Positions 1-8,822 of a stretch of 64,000 nucleotides of DNA are shown piece by piece; the first letter of the stretch is position 1; every line of letters starts with the position of its first letter. Source of the stretch: Aerococcaceae bacterium DSM 111021. GTDB lineage: Bacteria > Bacillota > Bacilli > Lactobacillales > Aerococcaceae. The position numbers and the translations under genes were made by a program. The stretch spans positions 992,001-1,056,000 of the forward strand of contig JACCEK010000001.1 in the NCBI GenBank assembly GCA_020112395.1, read 5' to 3'. The notes beneath the pieces are model-generated. The model had not been told where the DNA came from and did not search any database. It saw only the letters and a program-made list of their open reading frames with translations.

Positions 1-14
1 ACTCTTGTTTGCAT
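1..14 (-). CDS. Start of an unidentified gene, cut by the window edge
   Basis: On the minus strand an AAGGAGA ribosome-binding site (about 24-30) precedes an ATG at 12-14 that begins MQTR. A second ATG at 20-22 in another frame is too close to the SD. Only four codons are visible, so the product cannot be named. It lies downstream of the LysR gene on the same strand. Confidence 0.3.
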
Positions 15-116
15 CGAATCATCTCTCCTTCAAATTTCGATGATGATAGAGCGATGATTTTAAACAAATAACAAACTATTTTCTATTAAGTTTTGTTACC
101 CATTCCTAGCTCATAT

Positions 117-1064
117 CTAATCATCTAATAAAAAATCGTATTTTAATGTGTCATTTTCAAAATGAAAATTATTATATATAGATTGAAAAACAAAATCTTC
201 CACTTTAGAATAATGCTGCTTCTTCTCTCGCATTAATGTTGGGATATACGGAATTGGATCCTCAAAACGCTTTTCTACTACACCGATTTGATTCAGCCTT
301 GAAATAAACATACTAAAGTAGACTGTTGGTAAAAGAGCGATTAATTCGTTGTAGATCACTGTTTCTATCATATAATCCCACGAACTTGAGGTAAATAATT
401 GCTTTGCTGTACTATTATTTTCTTTTAATTTGTCTTCAACAAAATAATATACAGCATCTTTTTTGTTATAGGTTACATAATGATAGCTGTCTAAGTGGTT
501 CCATTTTAATAAACGTTTTGTAACGAGTGGATGCTCGGGTCCCATAAAGGCCACAACTTCAGTTCGAACTAAGGGGTGCACTTCATAATTAGACGTATCA
601 AAATCTTTCGGTGGAGCTAGAACTGCGATATGAATCACATTATCTTCTAGCATTTGTTGTAACTCATTCGTACCTGCTTCAACAATTTCGATATGTGCAT
701 CTGGATTCTCAATCAGAAAGCGAGGAATAAACTTATTGAAGAAGAATCGTAAATACGTTGGGTGAATCCCAATTTTAATCGTCCCTTTTTGGAATAAAGA
801 TTCCCTTTCGATGACATGCTCAAGGCCATTATATTGATTTAATACTTTTAGTGCGGATTGATACACATGCATTCCCGAATCAGATACATTCACGATTCGC
901 CCATTTTTTCGATTGAATAAAGAAACTCCCTGTTGATGTTCAAAGTTTTTAATAAACTGACTCAACGCTGACTGAGAAACAAATAAATTCTCAGCCGCGA
1001 CAGTCAGGTTACAATCTGATTGTACAATTTCTACAAAATATTGCATTTGACTAATTTCCATCAT
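117..1064 (-). CDS. LysR-family transcriptional regulator
   Basis: A 315-residue LysR-type regulator. The N-terminal winged helix-turn-helix (about residues 1-60, with the typical AAENLFVSQSALSQFIKNFE pattern) is followed by a periplasmic-binding-like effector domain (about 90-290). A longer GTG-start reading frame begins at 1073, but that GTG is part of the GAGGTG Shine-Dalgarno, so ATG 1064 (or 1061) is the better start. It is the last visible gene of the fad block, 66 bases after the crotonase. A hairpin with perfect 8-base arms (TAGTATTG, 1097-1104 and 1126-1133) overlaps the crotonase stop codon and could be a LysR-type site or a processing hairpin. By position it is a candidate regulator of fatty-acid degradation, but LysR targets cannot be read from sequence. 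Confidence 0.85.
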   Translation of the reverse strand: MMEISQMQYFVEIVQSDCNLTVAAENLFVSQSALSQFIKNFEHQQGVSLFNRKNGRIVNVSDSGMHVYQSALKVLNQYNGLEHVIERESLFQKGTIKIGIHPTYLRFFFNKFIPRFLIENPDAHIEIVEAGTNELQQMLEDNVIHIAVLAPPKDFDTSNYEVHPLVRTEVVAFMGPEHPLVTKRLLKWNHLDSYHYVTYNKKDAVYYFVEDKLKENNSTAKQLFTSSSWDYMIETVIYNELIALLPTVYFSMFISRLNQIGVVEKRFEDPIPYIPTLMREKKQHYSKVEDFVFQSIYNNFHFENDTLKYDFLLDD

Positions 1065-1130
1065 TCTAAGCACCTCAAATTCTTAATATTTCTGAATAGT
1101 ATTGTATGCTTACAGTGTATCACAGCAATA

Positions 1131-1916
1131 CTAATTCCCTTTGAATTTTGGTTGCCTTTTACTTAAAAATGCTGCAACCGCTTCAGAATGATCATCACTT
1201 AACGAACTAGCCCTCATATACTTCGCTTCTAAAAGGTTCGTATCATCCATTTGAGGATATAAGATGCTCGCTAATAAAGCTTTTTGGTATGCTAATGTTT
1301 GAGTCGGTCCATGAGCTAGCTTTTGTGCTAATGCTTGGGCTTCATCAAGTAAATCTTCATCTGCAACTTTACTATAAGCGAGGCCATATTCGACTGCCAA
1401 TTCCGCATTAATTGGTTCATTCAACATAATATGTTTCATCGTTCGGTATGATCCTAAAGCTTGTTGTAAATTGTACATCAACCCAGTATCTCCCGGGAAA
1501 GCCATATTAATAAACGCCGTAAGTAAGCGACTCTGAGTCCCCATCACAATGAAATCACATGATAATGCGAGTCCTAAGCCTGCTCCTGCAGCCACACCAT
1601 TAATGGCTGCAATCACGGGTTTTGAATTTTGTCGGATACTTCGAACCATTTCTCCTGTTTTAAGGACACCGTCTTCTGGTATTCCTTGTCCGGTATCAAT
1701 GAGGTGTTGGAAGTATTTAACATCTCCTCCTGCACAGAAATACTTGCCTGCTCCTGTTAAGATAACCGCCTTTACTTCTGGATTTTGATCGATATCTACC
1801 ATTACATCAATAATTTCTTGATATGTCGTTTCTGAAAAAGCATTTCCATACTCTTCTCGATTAATTGTAACGGTCGCGACTTGGTTCTCTATTGTGTATA
1901 GAATCGTTTGATACAT
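1131..1916 (-). CDS. PaaG-like enoyl-CoA hydratase/isomerase (crotonase fold)
   Basis: A 261-residue crotonase-family protein with the oxyanion-hole segments CAGGDV (about 61-66) and NGVAAGAGLGLA (about 107-118). The two catalytic Glu of classical enoyl-CoA hydratase are not obvious. Instead Asp143 in PGDTG sits where PaaG-type isomerases carry their catalytic Asp, and the C-terminus (AFLSKRQPKFKGN) is also PaaG-like. I therefore infer a delta3/delta2-enoyl-CoA isomerase for unsaturated acyl chains, since the neighbouring FadB already has a hydratase module. AGGAG lies 7 bases before the ATG. The gene is 37 bases after fadA in the same operon. Confidence 0.85.
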   Translation of the reverse strand: MYQTILYTIENQVATVTINREEYGNAFSETTYQEIIDVMVDIDQNPEVKAVILTGAGKYFCAGGDVKYFQHLIDTGQGIPEDGVLKTGEMVRSIRQNSKPVIAAINGVAAGAGLGLALSCDFIVMGTQSRLLTAFINMAFPGDTGLMYNLQQALGSYRTMKHIMLNEPINAELAVEYGLAYSKVADEDLLDEAQALAQKLAHGPTQTLAYQKALLASILYPQMDDTNLLEAKYMRASSLSDDHSEAVAAFLSKRQPKFKGN

Positions 1917-1953
1917 TACTTATCTCCTTACTTTCATTAATTAAGGTTTAGTA

Positions 1954-3141
1954 CTAATGAATATATTCAAAAATACCTGCAGCACCCATACCGGCTCCGA
2001 TACACATTGATACCATTCCATATTTCGAATCTTTACGTTTACCCATCTCAGCTAATAAGCGTGATGTCAGCACTGCTCCGGTTGCACCCAGTGGATGTCC
2101 TAAAGCAATTGCTCCTCCGTTAACGTTTGTAATATCTGTGTTTATTCCTAATTCACGAATTGAAGCTAGCGCTTGAGAAGCAAAGGCTTCGTTTAATTCG
2201 ATTAAGTCCAAATCTTCTAGTTTTAAGCCCGTTAATTCTAAAACTTCTGGAATAGCATAGGCTGGTCCGATCCCCATATATTTCGGATCGACCCCTACAG
2301 CTTTATAACCAACAAAGCGGGCGATTGGCTTCACGCCTAATTCTTTTACCTTTTCGCCTGACATGATGACAACAAAACTTGCGCCGTCACTTACTTGCGA
2401 TGATGTTCCTGCAGTGACAGATCCGTCTGCTTTAAAGATTGTTCTTAGTTTCCCTAAAGTTTCAGTTGTTGATTCTGGACGAATTCCTTCATCTTTGTCG
2501 AATTTTACCTCTTTAACTTGAGGTCCATTTTTTGTGTATTCAACTTTATGTGTTGTTACGGGGATGATTTCATCATCAAAGCGTCCTTCTGTTTGTGCAG
2601 CATGTGCACGTTGATGACTTTGCACTCCAAATTCATCCTGATCTTCTCGAGTGACATTATATTTAGTTGCGACATTTTCAGCAGTGAGTCCCATTGGATA
2701 CGAAACACCTGAATCTTCTGCTTGTAGTGTAGGGTTGTTTGTTACTTCATTGCCTCCCATTGGGACTGAACTCATGAACTCAACTCCACCTGCTACCAAT
2801 ACTTCTGATTGACCAGCCATAATGGCATTTGCAGCAATGGCAATCGTTTGTAATCCTGATGAGCAGTAACGGTTCACTGTCTGTCCTGCAACAGAGTAAG
2901 GTAATCCTGCTCTTAAAGCAATCGTACGAGCAAAATTCATACCTTGAATTCCTTCTGGGAAGGCACAACCAACAATCACATCTTCGATAAGCGCTGGATC
3001 AAAGTCGCCATCAACACGATCGATGACACCCTTTAATACTTCAGCTGCAATATCATCTGGACGGTCGTTGGCAAGGGCTCCATTCGCTTTTCCTTTTCCA
3101 ATAGCCGAACGTCCATAAGCAACGATATAAGCATCTTGCAT
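1954..3141 (-). CDS. fadA: Acetyl-CoA acyltransferase (3-ketoacyl-CoA thiolase)
   Basis: A 395-residue thiolase that cleaves 3-ketoacyl-CoA to acetyl-CoA and a shortened acyl-CoA. The nucleophile is Cys93 ([10 protein letters not shown]), the His349 motif is [14 protein letters not shown], and the second active-site Cys380 is in SMCIGAGMG. The length matches degradative thiolases of staphylococci and bacilli. It lies between fadB (29 bases upstream) and the crotonase, which argues for beta-oxidation rather than the mevalonate pathway, where the thiolase normally sits elsewhere. Codon use looks like the neighbours. Confidence 0.93.
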   Translation of the reverse strand: MQDAYIVAYGRSAIGKGKANGALANDRPDDIAAEVLKGVIDRVDGDFDPALIEDVIVGCAFPEGIQGMNFARTIALRAGLPYSVAGQTVNRYCSSGLQTIAIAANAIMAGQSEVLVAGGVEFMSSVPMGGNEVTNNPTLQAEDSGVSYPMGLTAENVATKYNVTREDQDEFGVQSHQRAHAAQTEGRFDDEIIPVTTHKVEYTKNGPQVKEVKFDKDEGIRPESTTETLGKLRTIFKADGSVTAGTSSQVSDGASFVVIMSGEKVKELGVKPIARFVGYKAVGVDPKYMGIGPAYAIPEVLELTGLKLEDLDLIELNEAFASQALASIRELGINTDITNVNGGAIALGHPLGATGAVLTSRLLAEMGKRKDSKYGMVSMCIGAGMGAAGIFEYIH

Positions 3142-3170
3142 AATTAATTCATTCCTTTCAAGTTTCCGTA

Positions 3171-5429
3171 TTAATTTCTTAACGGTTTACGCGTTTGTAA
3201 CATATGCGAAATTCGTTCGAATGTCTTTTGATTTTTACTTAATTTTAGGAAATGTAGTTTCTCAAGATGTTGTAACCATTCTTGATTAACATAGGTTCCT
3301 TCTGGGAGCTCTCCACCTGTCATTACATCTGCAATCGCCAGTCCTAACTCCATGTCATAATCACTAATAAAGTGTCCTAGGCGCATTGAATCTAATTGCC
3401 CTTCGACCACTGCTTTAAAGTTTGTTCCTAAGGCTGGGAAGTTAACTTTTGTTCTTTGAATGTAATTTACTTTAGTTAAATAAGTTAATTTCTCAATGGC
3501 TACGTCCACAACTTTATCCGCATTCATAATAATGTCATCTGACCCTCTTAAGTAATATTTACGACGGGCTTCATAAGCACTCATTGAAACATCTCCAGAT
3601 GCAATACGTGTAATAACTGCACCTAAAGTCTTCATCTTACTTGCTTTTTGCTCGTCTCGAGTCATTACGCGTTCTGTTAATTCTGCTAGGCCACCGCCAC
3701 CAGGAATAAGTCCTACACCGACTTCAACTAAACCGATATAACTTTCTGCCGCTGCTACAACATAAGGAGAGGCTAACATTAGTTCGGCTCCACCACCTAA
3801 AGCGCGTCCTCTAACTGCTGTAACAATCGGTTTACTACTGTAGCGAACGCGGTTCACTGCTTCATGTAACTCGCTTATTGTTTTACCTATTAAAGTATCG
3901 ACTTCCTCGAGTTCAATGGCTTTCTTCATCATATTCAAGTTAGCTCCCGGACTAAAATGTGGTCCATCCGAGTAAATAACCATTCCAGAATAATGACCTG
4001 ACTCTAACTCGTCTACAGCTTTTATCAGCCCTTTTGTTAGTCCTTCATCAATGGTGTTGTTTGGTGTATGGAACTTGAATAATAATTGATCTGTGTTTAT
4101 TACACTTAATGTTGTATCGTCATCTTTCCAAATTTCTTTCTCTATACGATCTTCAATCGGTGTAATATTTTCAAGTACATCGCCTTCCTTATAGAAGCTT
4201 TCTGTTCTATTTGCTACCCATTCAGGTAATTCACCCACTTCGGCTTGGATTCTTTCTTTTACACGGTCAAAGCCCATTAAATCCCACAGTTGAAAAGGTC
4301 CGACTTTCCAGTTAAAGCCCCAAACCATTGCCCGGTCAATGTCTTTATAATCATTTGCCGCTTTTGGAACATTATTTGCCGCATAGAAAAATGTGCTTCT
4401 CAATGTTTCCCATAAGAATTTACCCGCCTTGTCTTCTGCTTTAAAGATAACATCTAAGTTTTCTTTTAAGTCACGTCCAAAATGAGATAATATTTCTAAT
4501 TGAGGTTTGCTTGGCTCGACGTACTCCATAGTTTCGGGATCTAATACTAGACGTTTACGTCCTTCTTTTTTGTAGAATCCATAACCTGCTTTATTTCCCA
4601 AAGCTCCTTTTTCTAATAGTTTTGGTAAAAGCGATGAGTTGTTGAAGTAAGGTTGCTCACTAGGATCTTTCATTAATCCACCTACAACAAAGGCAGCAAT
4701 ATCATTTCCGACTAAGTCTGATAAACCATAAGTTCCTGTTCGAGGTCTTCCAATTGCTTTACCTGTTAAAGCATCCACCTCAACAATTGATAAGCCGTCA
4801 CGCTCTGCACGGTACATAATGTCTGCCATCGCATGTGTTCCTGTTCTATTGGCGATAAAGGCTGGGACATCATTAGCAATCACAACACCCTTTCCTAAGA
4901 CATCTTCTGAGAATTGTTTAACTACTTCTACCGTTTCTTCAGATGTATTCTTCGTTGGAATAATTTCTAATAATTTCATATAGCGCGGTGGATTGAAGAA
5001 ATGCATCCCTAAGAAACGTTCTTGTTCGCCGCTTTCGAACACTTTAGCAATTGCTTCAATTGGGATTCCAGATGTATTTGTTGCTAGAATTGCTTCTTCT
5101 TTAGCGACCTGTTTAATCTTTGTCCAAATATCGTGCTTGATTTTAATATCTTCTTTAACAGCTTCAATAAAGATATCTGAATCTGATGGTTCCACTAAAT
5201 CATCGGCAAAATTTCCATAAGATAAGTTCCCTTCGAAATTCAAATCATATAACATCGATTTCTTTTTGTTTGTAATTCTGTCATAACCCGCTTTAGATAG
5301 TTTATTACGATTTTCTTCGTCAATTACAACGTCTAATAATTGCACTTTAATCCCTGCATTTACAAGTAGGGCTGCAATTTGACTTCCCATGACACCTGCA
5401 CCTAATACGGTTGCTTTTCTAATTGTCAT
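3171..5429 (-). CDS. fadB: 3-hydroxyacyl-CoA dehydrogenase / enoyl-CoA hydratase fusion
   Basis: A 752-residue bifunctional protein for the two middle steps of beta-oxidation. The dehydrogenase module comes first: the NAD-binding GAGVMG is at residues 10-15, the catalytic His143 is in MHFFNP, and the C-terminal dehydrogenase domain runs to about 420. The enoyl-CoA hydratase module follows (about 445-690; FSPGANL, RGRALGGGAEL, VGLIPGGGG). This dehydrogenase-first order is the Gram-positive FadN / staphylococcal FadB form and the reverse of E. coli FadB. GGAGGG precedes the ATG. It lies 90 bases after the acyl-CoA dehydrogenase gene; that gap holds a perfect 10-base-arm palindrome (see 5478-5501). 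Confidence 0.93.
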   Translation of the reverse strand: MTIRKATVLGAGVMGSQIAALLVNAGIKVQLLDVVIDEENRNKLSKAGYDRITNKKKSMLYDLNFEGNLSYGNFADDLVEPSDSDIFIEAVKEDIKIKHDIWTKIKQVAKEEAILATNTSGIPIEAIAKVFESGEQERFLGMHFFNPPRYMKLLEIIPTKNTSEETVEVVKQFSEDVLGKGVVIANDVPAFIANRTGTHAMADIMYRAERDGLSIVEVDALTGKAIGRPRTGTYGLSDLVGNDIAAFVVGGLMKDPSEQPYFNNSSLLPKLLEKGALGNKAGYGFYKKEGRKRLVLDPETMEYVEPSKPQLEILSHFGRDLKENLDVIFKAEDKAGKFLWETLRSTFFYAANNVPKAANDYKDIDRAMVWGFNWKVGPFQLWDLMGFDRVKERIQAEVGELPEWVANRTESFYKEGDVLENITPIEDRIEKEIWKDDDTTLSVINTDQLLFKFHTPNNTIDEGLTKGLIKAVDELESGHYSGMVIYSDGPHFSPGANLNMMKKAIELEEVDTLIGKTISELHEAVNRVRYSSKPIVTAVRGRALGGGAELMLASPYVVAAAESYIGLVEVGVGLIPGGGGLAELTERVMTRDEQKASKMKTLGAVITRIASGDVSMSAYEARRKYYLRGSDDIIMNADKVVDVAIEKLTYLTKVNYIQRTKVNFPALGTNFKAVVEGQLDSMRLGHFISDYDMELGLAIADVMTGGELPEGTYVNQEWLQHLEKLHFLKLSKNQKTFERISHMLQTRKPLRN

Positions 5430-5477
5430 TATTATTTCCCTCCAAAATATATCGTTTTACTTTAAAAGTGACTCAGC

Positions 5478-5501
5478 CATTTCCAAATTTGTTTGGAAAT
5501 G
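5478..5501. promoter_or_regulatory. Perfect palindrome between fad genes
   Basis: Arms CATTTCCAAA (5478-5487) and TTTGGAAATG (5492-5501) around TTTG. No U-run follows on either strand, so it is not a plain terminator. It may be an operator, an RNA-processing hairpin or an attenuator separating the acyl-CoA dehydrogenase message from fadBA. I do not recognise the motif. Confidence 0.5.
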
Positions 5502-5519
5502 ACTGTCTCTTGATAAATA

Positions 5520-6725
5520 TTAGTTAAATGCTGATTGTCCAGTCATTGCTCGTCCAATTACTAAGGCATTAATTTCGTGTGTACCCTCATATGTATAAAC
5601 AGCTTCTGCATCAGAGAAGAATCTTGCGATATCGTAATCGACAACAATTCCGTTCCCCCCACAAATTCCTCGACCCATTGCTACAGTCTCACGTAAGCGA
5701 AGAGCATTAATCATCTTACCTACTGAAGTAACGATTTCGTTGTAGTCACCATTCTCTTGTTGGCGAGCAATTTGTGAACAAAGGGCCATGGCAGATGTTA
5801 CGTTTGCTTGCATCATCGCTAATTTCTCTTGAACTAATTGGTAATTTGAGATGTCTTTTCCAAATTGTTTACGTTCAGTTACATATTTAAGGGTTGCTTG
5901 AAGTGCTCCTGCCATCGCTCCTGTTGCCATGAAAGCTACGCCTGCACGAGTTGAGTAAAGAACTTTAGCAATATCTTTGAAACTATTGATGTTTTGTAGG
6001 CGATCACTTTCATCTACTACGACATCTTTTAAGTGAATATTTGCGTTTGGTACAATACGAAGTGCAATTTTATTTTCAATAATGTCAATGTCTAATCCTT
6101 CTTGACCTGCTTTGACGATAAAGCATTTTGGTTTGTTTGTTTCTTCGTCTCTTGCATAAACTGGAATCAAGTCAGCGACTGATGCGCCACCAATCCAACG
6201 TTTAGCTCCATTAAGAATCCATTTGTCACCTTCACGACGTGCTGTCGTATCTAAGCCCCAAGCAACGTCAGATCCATGATCAGGTTCTGTTAAAGCGAAG
6301 CAAGTACGTAATTCATGACTCGCTAATTTAGGGACATATTTTTGAACTTGTTCTGGACTACCTCCAAATAAGAATGAATTAAACCCTAAGCCCGAGTGAA
6401 CTCCAATTAAAGTATTTAATGATACGTCAAATCTCGACATAGCAAAGGCAAAGAAAAATTGGAATAATTGACTCGTTTGTTTCTTACCTTCTCGACCTTC
6501 GAATAATAAGGGGTTTGTATAGTATCCTAATTTACCGATATCTTCAAAAAACCCTTCTGGCACTTCAGCATCAACCCAAGCTTGATTAACTACTGGACGA
6601 TACTTTGTTTCTAGCAGTTCCACTAATTGTCTTAAAAACTCAACTTCTCCATCTGTTAAACCTTCGCTAATGTTTAAAATATCCTCAGGGAATAATTGTT
6701 TTAATACTTCTTTTCTGTTGTCCAT
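5520..6725 (-). CDS. Acyl-CoA dehydrogenase (glutaryl-CoA-dehydrogenase-like clade)
   Basis: A 401-residue FAD-dependent acyl-CoA dehydrogenase for the first oxidation step. It has the three acyl-CoA dehydrogenase domains, the TEPDHGSD flavin/substrate loop (about residue 146), the ERKQFGK segment and the catalytic Glu in YTYEGTHEIN (about 377). That motif and the length place it with glutaryl-CoA dehydrogenase-like enzymes; the staphylococcal fad locus has the same type (named fadD there). AGGAGG precedes the ATG. It is the first gene of the minus-strand operon and has a perfect cre site upstream. No electron-transfer flavoprotein genes are in the window, so its electron acceptor must be encoded elsewhere, or it may act as an oxidase. 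Confidence 0.9.
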   Translation of the reverse strand: MDNRKEVLKQLFPEDILNISEGLTDGEVEFLRQLVELLETKYRPVVNQAWVDAEVPEGFFEDIGKLGYYTNPLLFEGREGKKQTSQLFQFFFAFAMSRFDVSLNTLIGVHSGLGFNSFLFGGSPEQVQKYVPKLASHELRTCFALTEPDHGSDVAWGLDTTARREGDKWILNGAKRWIGGASVADLIPVYARDEETNKPKCFIVKAGQEGLDIDIIENKIALRIVPNANIHLKDVVVDESDRLQNINSFKDIAKVLYSTRAGVAFMATGAMAGALQATLKYVTERKQFGKDISNYQLVQEKLAMMQANVTSAMALCSQIARQQENGDYNEIVTSVGKMINALRLRETVAMGRGICGGNGIVVDYDIARFFSDAEAVYTYEGTHEINALVIGRAMTGQSAFN

Positions 6726-6775
6726 TTTTAATTGCCTCCTAAAATTTTCAATAACATTTATTACTTACACAAAAA

Positions 6776-6789
6776 TGATAACGTTTACA
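6776..6789 (-). promoter_or_regulatory. CcpA cre site upstream of fad operon
   Basis: On the minus strand TGTAAACGTTATCA matches the cre consensus TGWAANCGNTNWCA at every position. It lies about 50 bases upstream of the acyl-CoA dehydrogenase start. This predicts repression by CcpA with HPr-Ser-P while sugar is available, consistent with hprK elsewhere in the window. Confidence 0.8.
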
Positions 6790-6899
6790 ATTCATATAAT
6801 ACGCTGTTAACTGGACCCCGTGAAATAACGGAACCTTATCTTATACATTAGAATGCTTAATAAAGAGGCGTATTATTATTTTTGCTCATTTAAACGGTT

Positions 6900-6990
6900 G
6901 AGTTATTAGCACAACTAATAACATTCATAAGAACTACATGGGTAAACGGCTGTCCTGAGCGGAAGTTTATCATTGTGTATTATGTAAACT
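6900..6990. repeat. Diverged copy D of post-terminator repeat
   Basis: The blocks TTATTAGC, CATTC, ACTACA, TAAACGG, TTTATC and TAAAC occur in the same order and at similar spacing as in copy C (55538-55750). Similarity is weak between the blocks. As with the other copies, it lies just beyond an intrinsic terminator of a minus-strand gene. Confidence 0.35.
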
Positions 6991-7003
6991 TAATAGACAG
7001 CAT

Positions 7004-7030
7004 AAAAAATCCCGACTATTCAGCCGGGAC
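7004..7030 (-). terminator. Terminator of the acyl-CoA ligase gene
   Basis: On the minus strand an 8-base-pair stem (TCCCGGCT / AGTCGGGA, one G-U) with a GAAT loop is followed by TTTTTT. Confidence 0.85.
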
Positions 7031-7037
7031 TTCAACC

Positions 7038-8573
7038 TTAAATATTCAATTCATCAGCTATTGTTGATTTTGCATAGTCATTCATCATCTTCCCTAATTC
7101 TAGACGATCTGGCTTTCCAACAGAGTTTACTGGAATTTCATCAATCTCTAAGTATAGTTTTGGTACTTTATAACCTGCAAGGTTTTTCAAGCAGTATTCA
7201 TCTAAGACTTCTCTGTAATTATCTGAACCGAGGGCTTCTTTATTCAGCATGATAGCCGCAGATACAGATTCACCAAATTTAGGATGTTCATATCCTAAGA
7301 CAATTGCCGAGCGAATTAGAGGATGTTGACTTAGAATCGCTTCGACTTCTGATGGCAACACGTTTTCTCCACCTGTAATAATTAATTCTTTCAGGCGGTT
7401 AACTATAGTAATCTCACCTAATTCATTAATAAAGCCCATGTCTCCTGTTCTAAAGAAGCCATCATGGAAGGCTTTTTCATTTTCTTCTGGTAAATTCCAG
7501 TAGCCTGGTGTGACATTTTTACCTTTAACGAGTAATTCTCCGATGTCTCCCACTGGGACTTCTTCTAAATCTTCATTAACAATTTTCGCTTCAACAAACA
7601 TCAGCGCTTGTCCAATTGATTGTGGATTGTTCACTGCATATTCGTATTTATTAAAGGTTAATAATGGTGCTTCAGTTAAACCATAGGCATTAATAATAAT
7701 TTTACCCATTTGTTGGAACACTTTTTGAACTGCTGGTAAAGGAGGTGAACCCCCAGAAACAAGTAGTTCAATATTCATAACATTCTCAGGTTTAAATTCC
7801 GGATGGGCGATAATGGCATAGTACATCGTTGGGATTAAAACTAGAACAGTCGGTTCATACTTCACGATCCAATCATTAATGGTTTCATGATTGAAGTATC
7901 TTTCTAATACGATTGTTCCTCCAACCATTAACATCGGAATGACAATATCAATAAAACCTAAGATATGGAACATAGGCGCACTCGCAATTGTTTTCCAATC
8001 ACTCGTCATATTCCAAGATAAGTTTTGATTAAAACCATTATTTAAGTAACTTTCATGCGTGTGTATAACACCTTTCGGTCTACCCGTTGATCCACTCGTA
8101 TAAATTAACATGGCGATGTCTTGTAAGTCTAAATTAACACTTTCAAAAGGTGTATAATTCTCAAGATTCACGATTTCATTATATTCTGGTCCATCTACAT
8201 TATATTTAATAAATTCCTGCGGAACTTCAGTCAGTCGTTCAAGATGATTAGTTGCGTAAACGATATATTCTAAACCAGCATCTTTAACTACTTTTCCAAT
8301 TTCGATCGGTTTTAATCTCCAATTAAGTGGAACAAAAACAGCCCCAATTTTTATCGCAGCCAACAGAAAATCAATAATGGCAATATCATTCGGGACAAAG
8401 GTACCAATACGGTCTCCTCGTTTAATTCCTTCATTCTCCACTAAATGTCGTGCTAACATTTCAGCACGTTGATTTAGTTGTTCATAAGTAAATTCCGTTT
8501 GTTTAATAGGATCAATTACAGCCACCTTGTCAGGTGTGTCAATCGCACGCGTTTTTATCCAATCCAAATTCAT
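7038..8573 (-). CDS. Acyl-CoA synthetase (AMP-forming fatty-acid CoA ligase)
   Basis: A 511-residue ANL-superfamily ligase that activates a free fatty acid with ATP and CoA. Visible motifs are the ATP-binding loop YTSGSTGRPKGV, YGLTEAP, the GFFRTGDMG hinge and the C-terminal catalytic Lys in VGKPDRLELGK. The frame is open to 8615, but that ATG falls inside the cre site; ATG 8573 with AAGGAG 9 bases upstream is the real start. It has its own promoter, cre site and terminator, and so is a separate unit feeding the beta-oxidation operon to its left. The staphylococcal fad locus has an equivalent ligase. Chain-length preference cannot be read from sequence. Confidence 0.9.
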   Translation of the reverse strand: MNLDWIKTRAIDTPDKVAVIDPIKQTEFTYEQLNQRAEMLARHLVENEGIKRGDRIGTFVPNDIAIIDFLLAAIKIGAVFVPLNWRLKPIEIGKVVKDAGLEYIVYATNHLERLTEVPQEFIKYNVDGPEYNEIVNLENYTPFESVNLDLQDIAMLIYTSGSTGRPKGVIHTHESYLNNGFNQNLSWNMTSDWKTIASAPMFHILGFIDIVIPMLMVGGTIVLERYFNHETINDWIVKYEPTVLVLIPTMYYAIIAHPEFKPENVMNIELLVSGGSPPLPAVQKVFQQMGKIIINAYGLTEAPLLTFNKYEYAVNNPQSIGQALMFVEAKIVNEDLEEVPVGDIGELLVKGKNVTPGYWNLPEENEKAFHDGFFRTGDMGFINELGEITIVNRLKELIITGGENVLPSEVEAILSQHPLIRSAIVLGYEHPKFGESVSAAIMLNKEALGSDNYREVLDEYCLKNLAGYKVPKLYLEIDEIPVNSVGKPDRLELGKMMNDYAKSTIADELNI

Positions 8574-8600
8574 TGTCTTATTCTCCTTAGACTTTAAATT

Positions 8601-8614
8601 TGTAAACGCTATCA
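8601..8614. promoter_or_regulatory. CcpA cre site of the acyl-CoA ligase gene
   Basis: TGTAAACGCTATCA matches TGWAANCGNTNWCA perfectly. It lies just downstream of the predicted promoter, within the first transcribed bases, a position typical of roadblock or initiation repression. Confidence 0.8.
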
Positions 8615-8629
8615 TTTTTTGTTACTTTC

Positions 8630-8657
8630 ATTCTACTAAAGATAATCGATTTGTCTA
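8630..8657 (-). promoter_or_regulatory. Sigma-A promoter of the acyl-CoA ligase gene
   Basis: On the minus strand the -35 is TAGACA (8652-8657) and the -10 is TAGAAT (8630-8635), with a 16-base spacer. Each hexamer differs from consensus at one base. Confidence 0.6.
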
Positions 8658-8770
8658 GTGTTTTATTGCTTATTATAAAGTTTTATATGTATTTCACTCT
8701 CAAATTTGCCACATTCTTTCGTTAGAAACCTCAACATATCAGTCTTTTTATAAATATATTTCTAAATTAA

Positions 8771-8812
8771 AACAAACAAAAAAATCGACTACCCAAAAAG
8801 GATAATCGATTT
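8771..8812 (-). terminator. Terminator of ftsH
   Basis: Arms at 8782-8794 and 8800-8812 form a 13-base-pair stem with two G-U pairs and a five-base loop, followed on the minus strand by a T-rich tail. Confidence 0.8.
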
Positions 8813-8822
8813 CTTTCATGAC

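Larger units (their letters stand above)
6726..7037. other. Intergenic region upstream of the fad operon
   Basis: This 312-base gap holds, from left to right, the leader of the acyl-CoA dehydrogenase gene, a cre site (6776-6789), a diverged copy of the post-terminator repeat (about 6900-6990) including a small inverted repeat (GTTATTAG / CTAATAAC), and the terminator of the acyl-CoA ligase gene (7004-7030). No convincing ORF is present. Confidence 0.6.

Noticed and set aside
2780-2968. 62-codon Cys-rich minus-strand ORF in another frame of fadA
   Set aside because: Shadow frame of the thiolase; the Cys/Arg-rich product matches no family.
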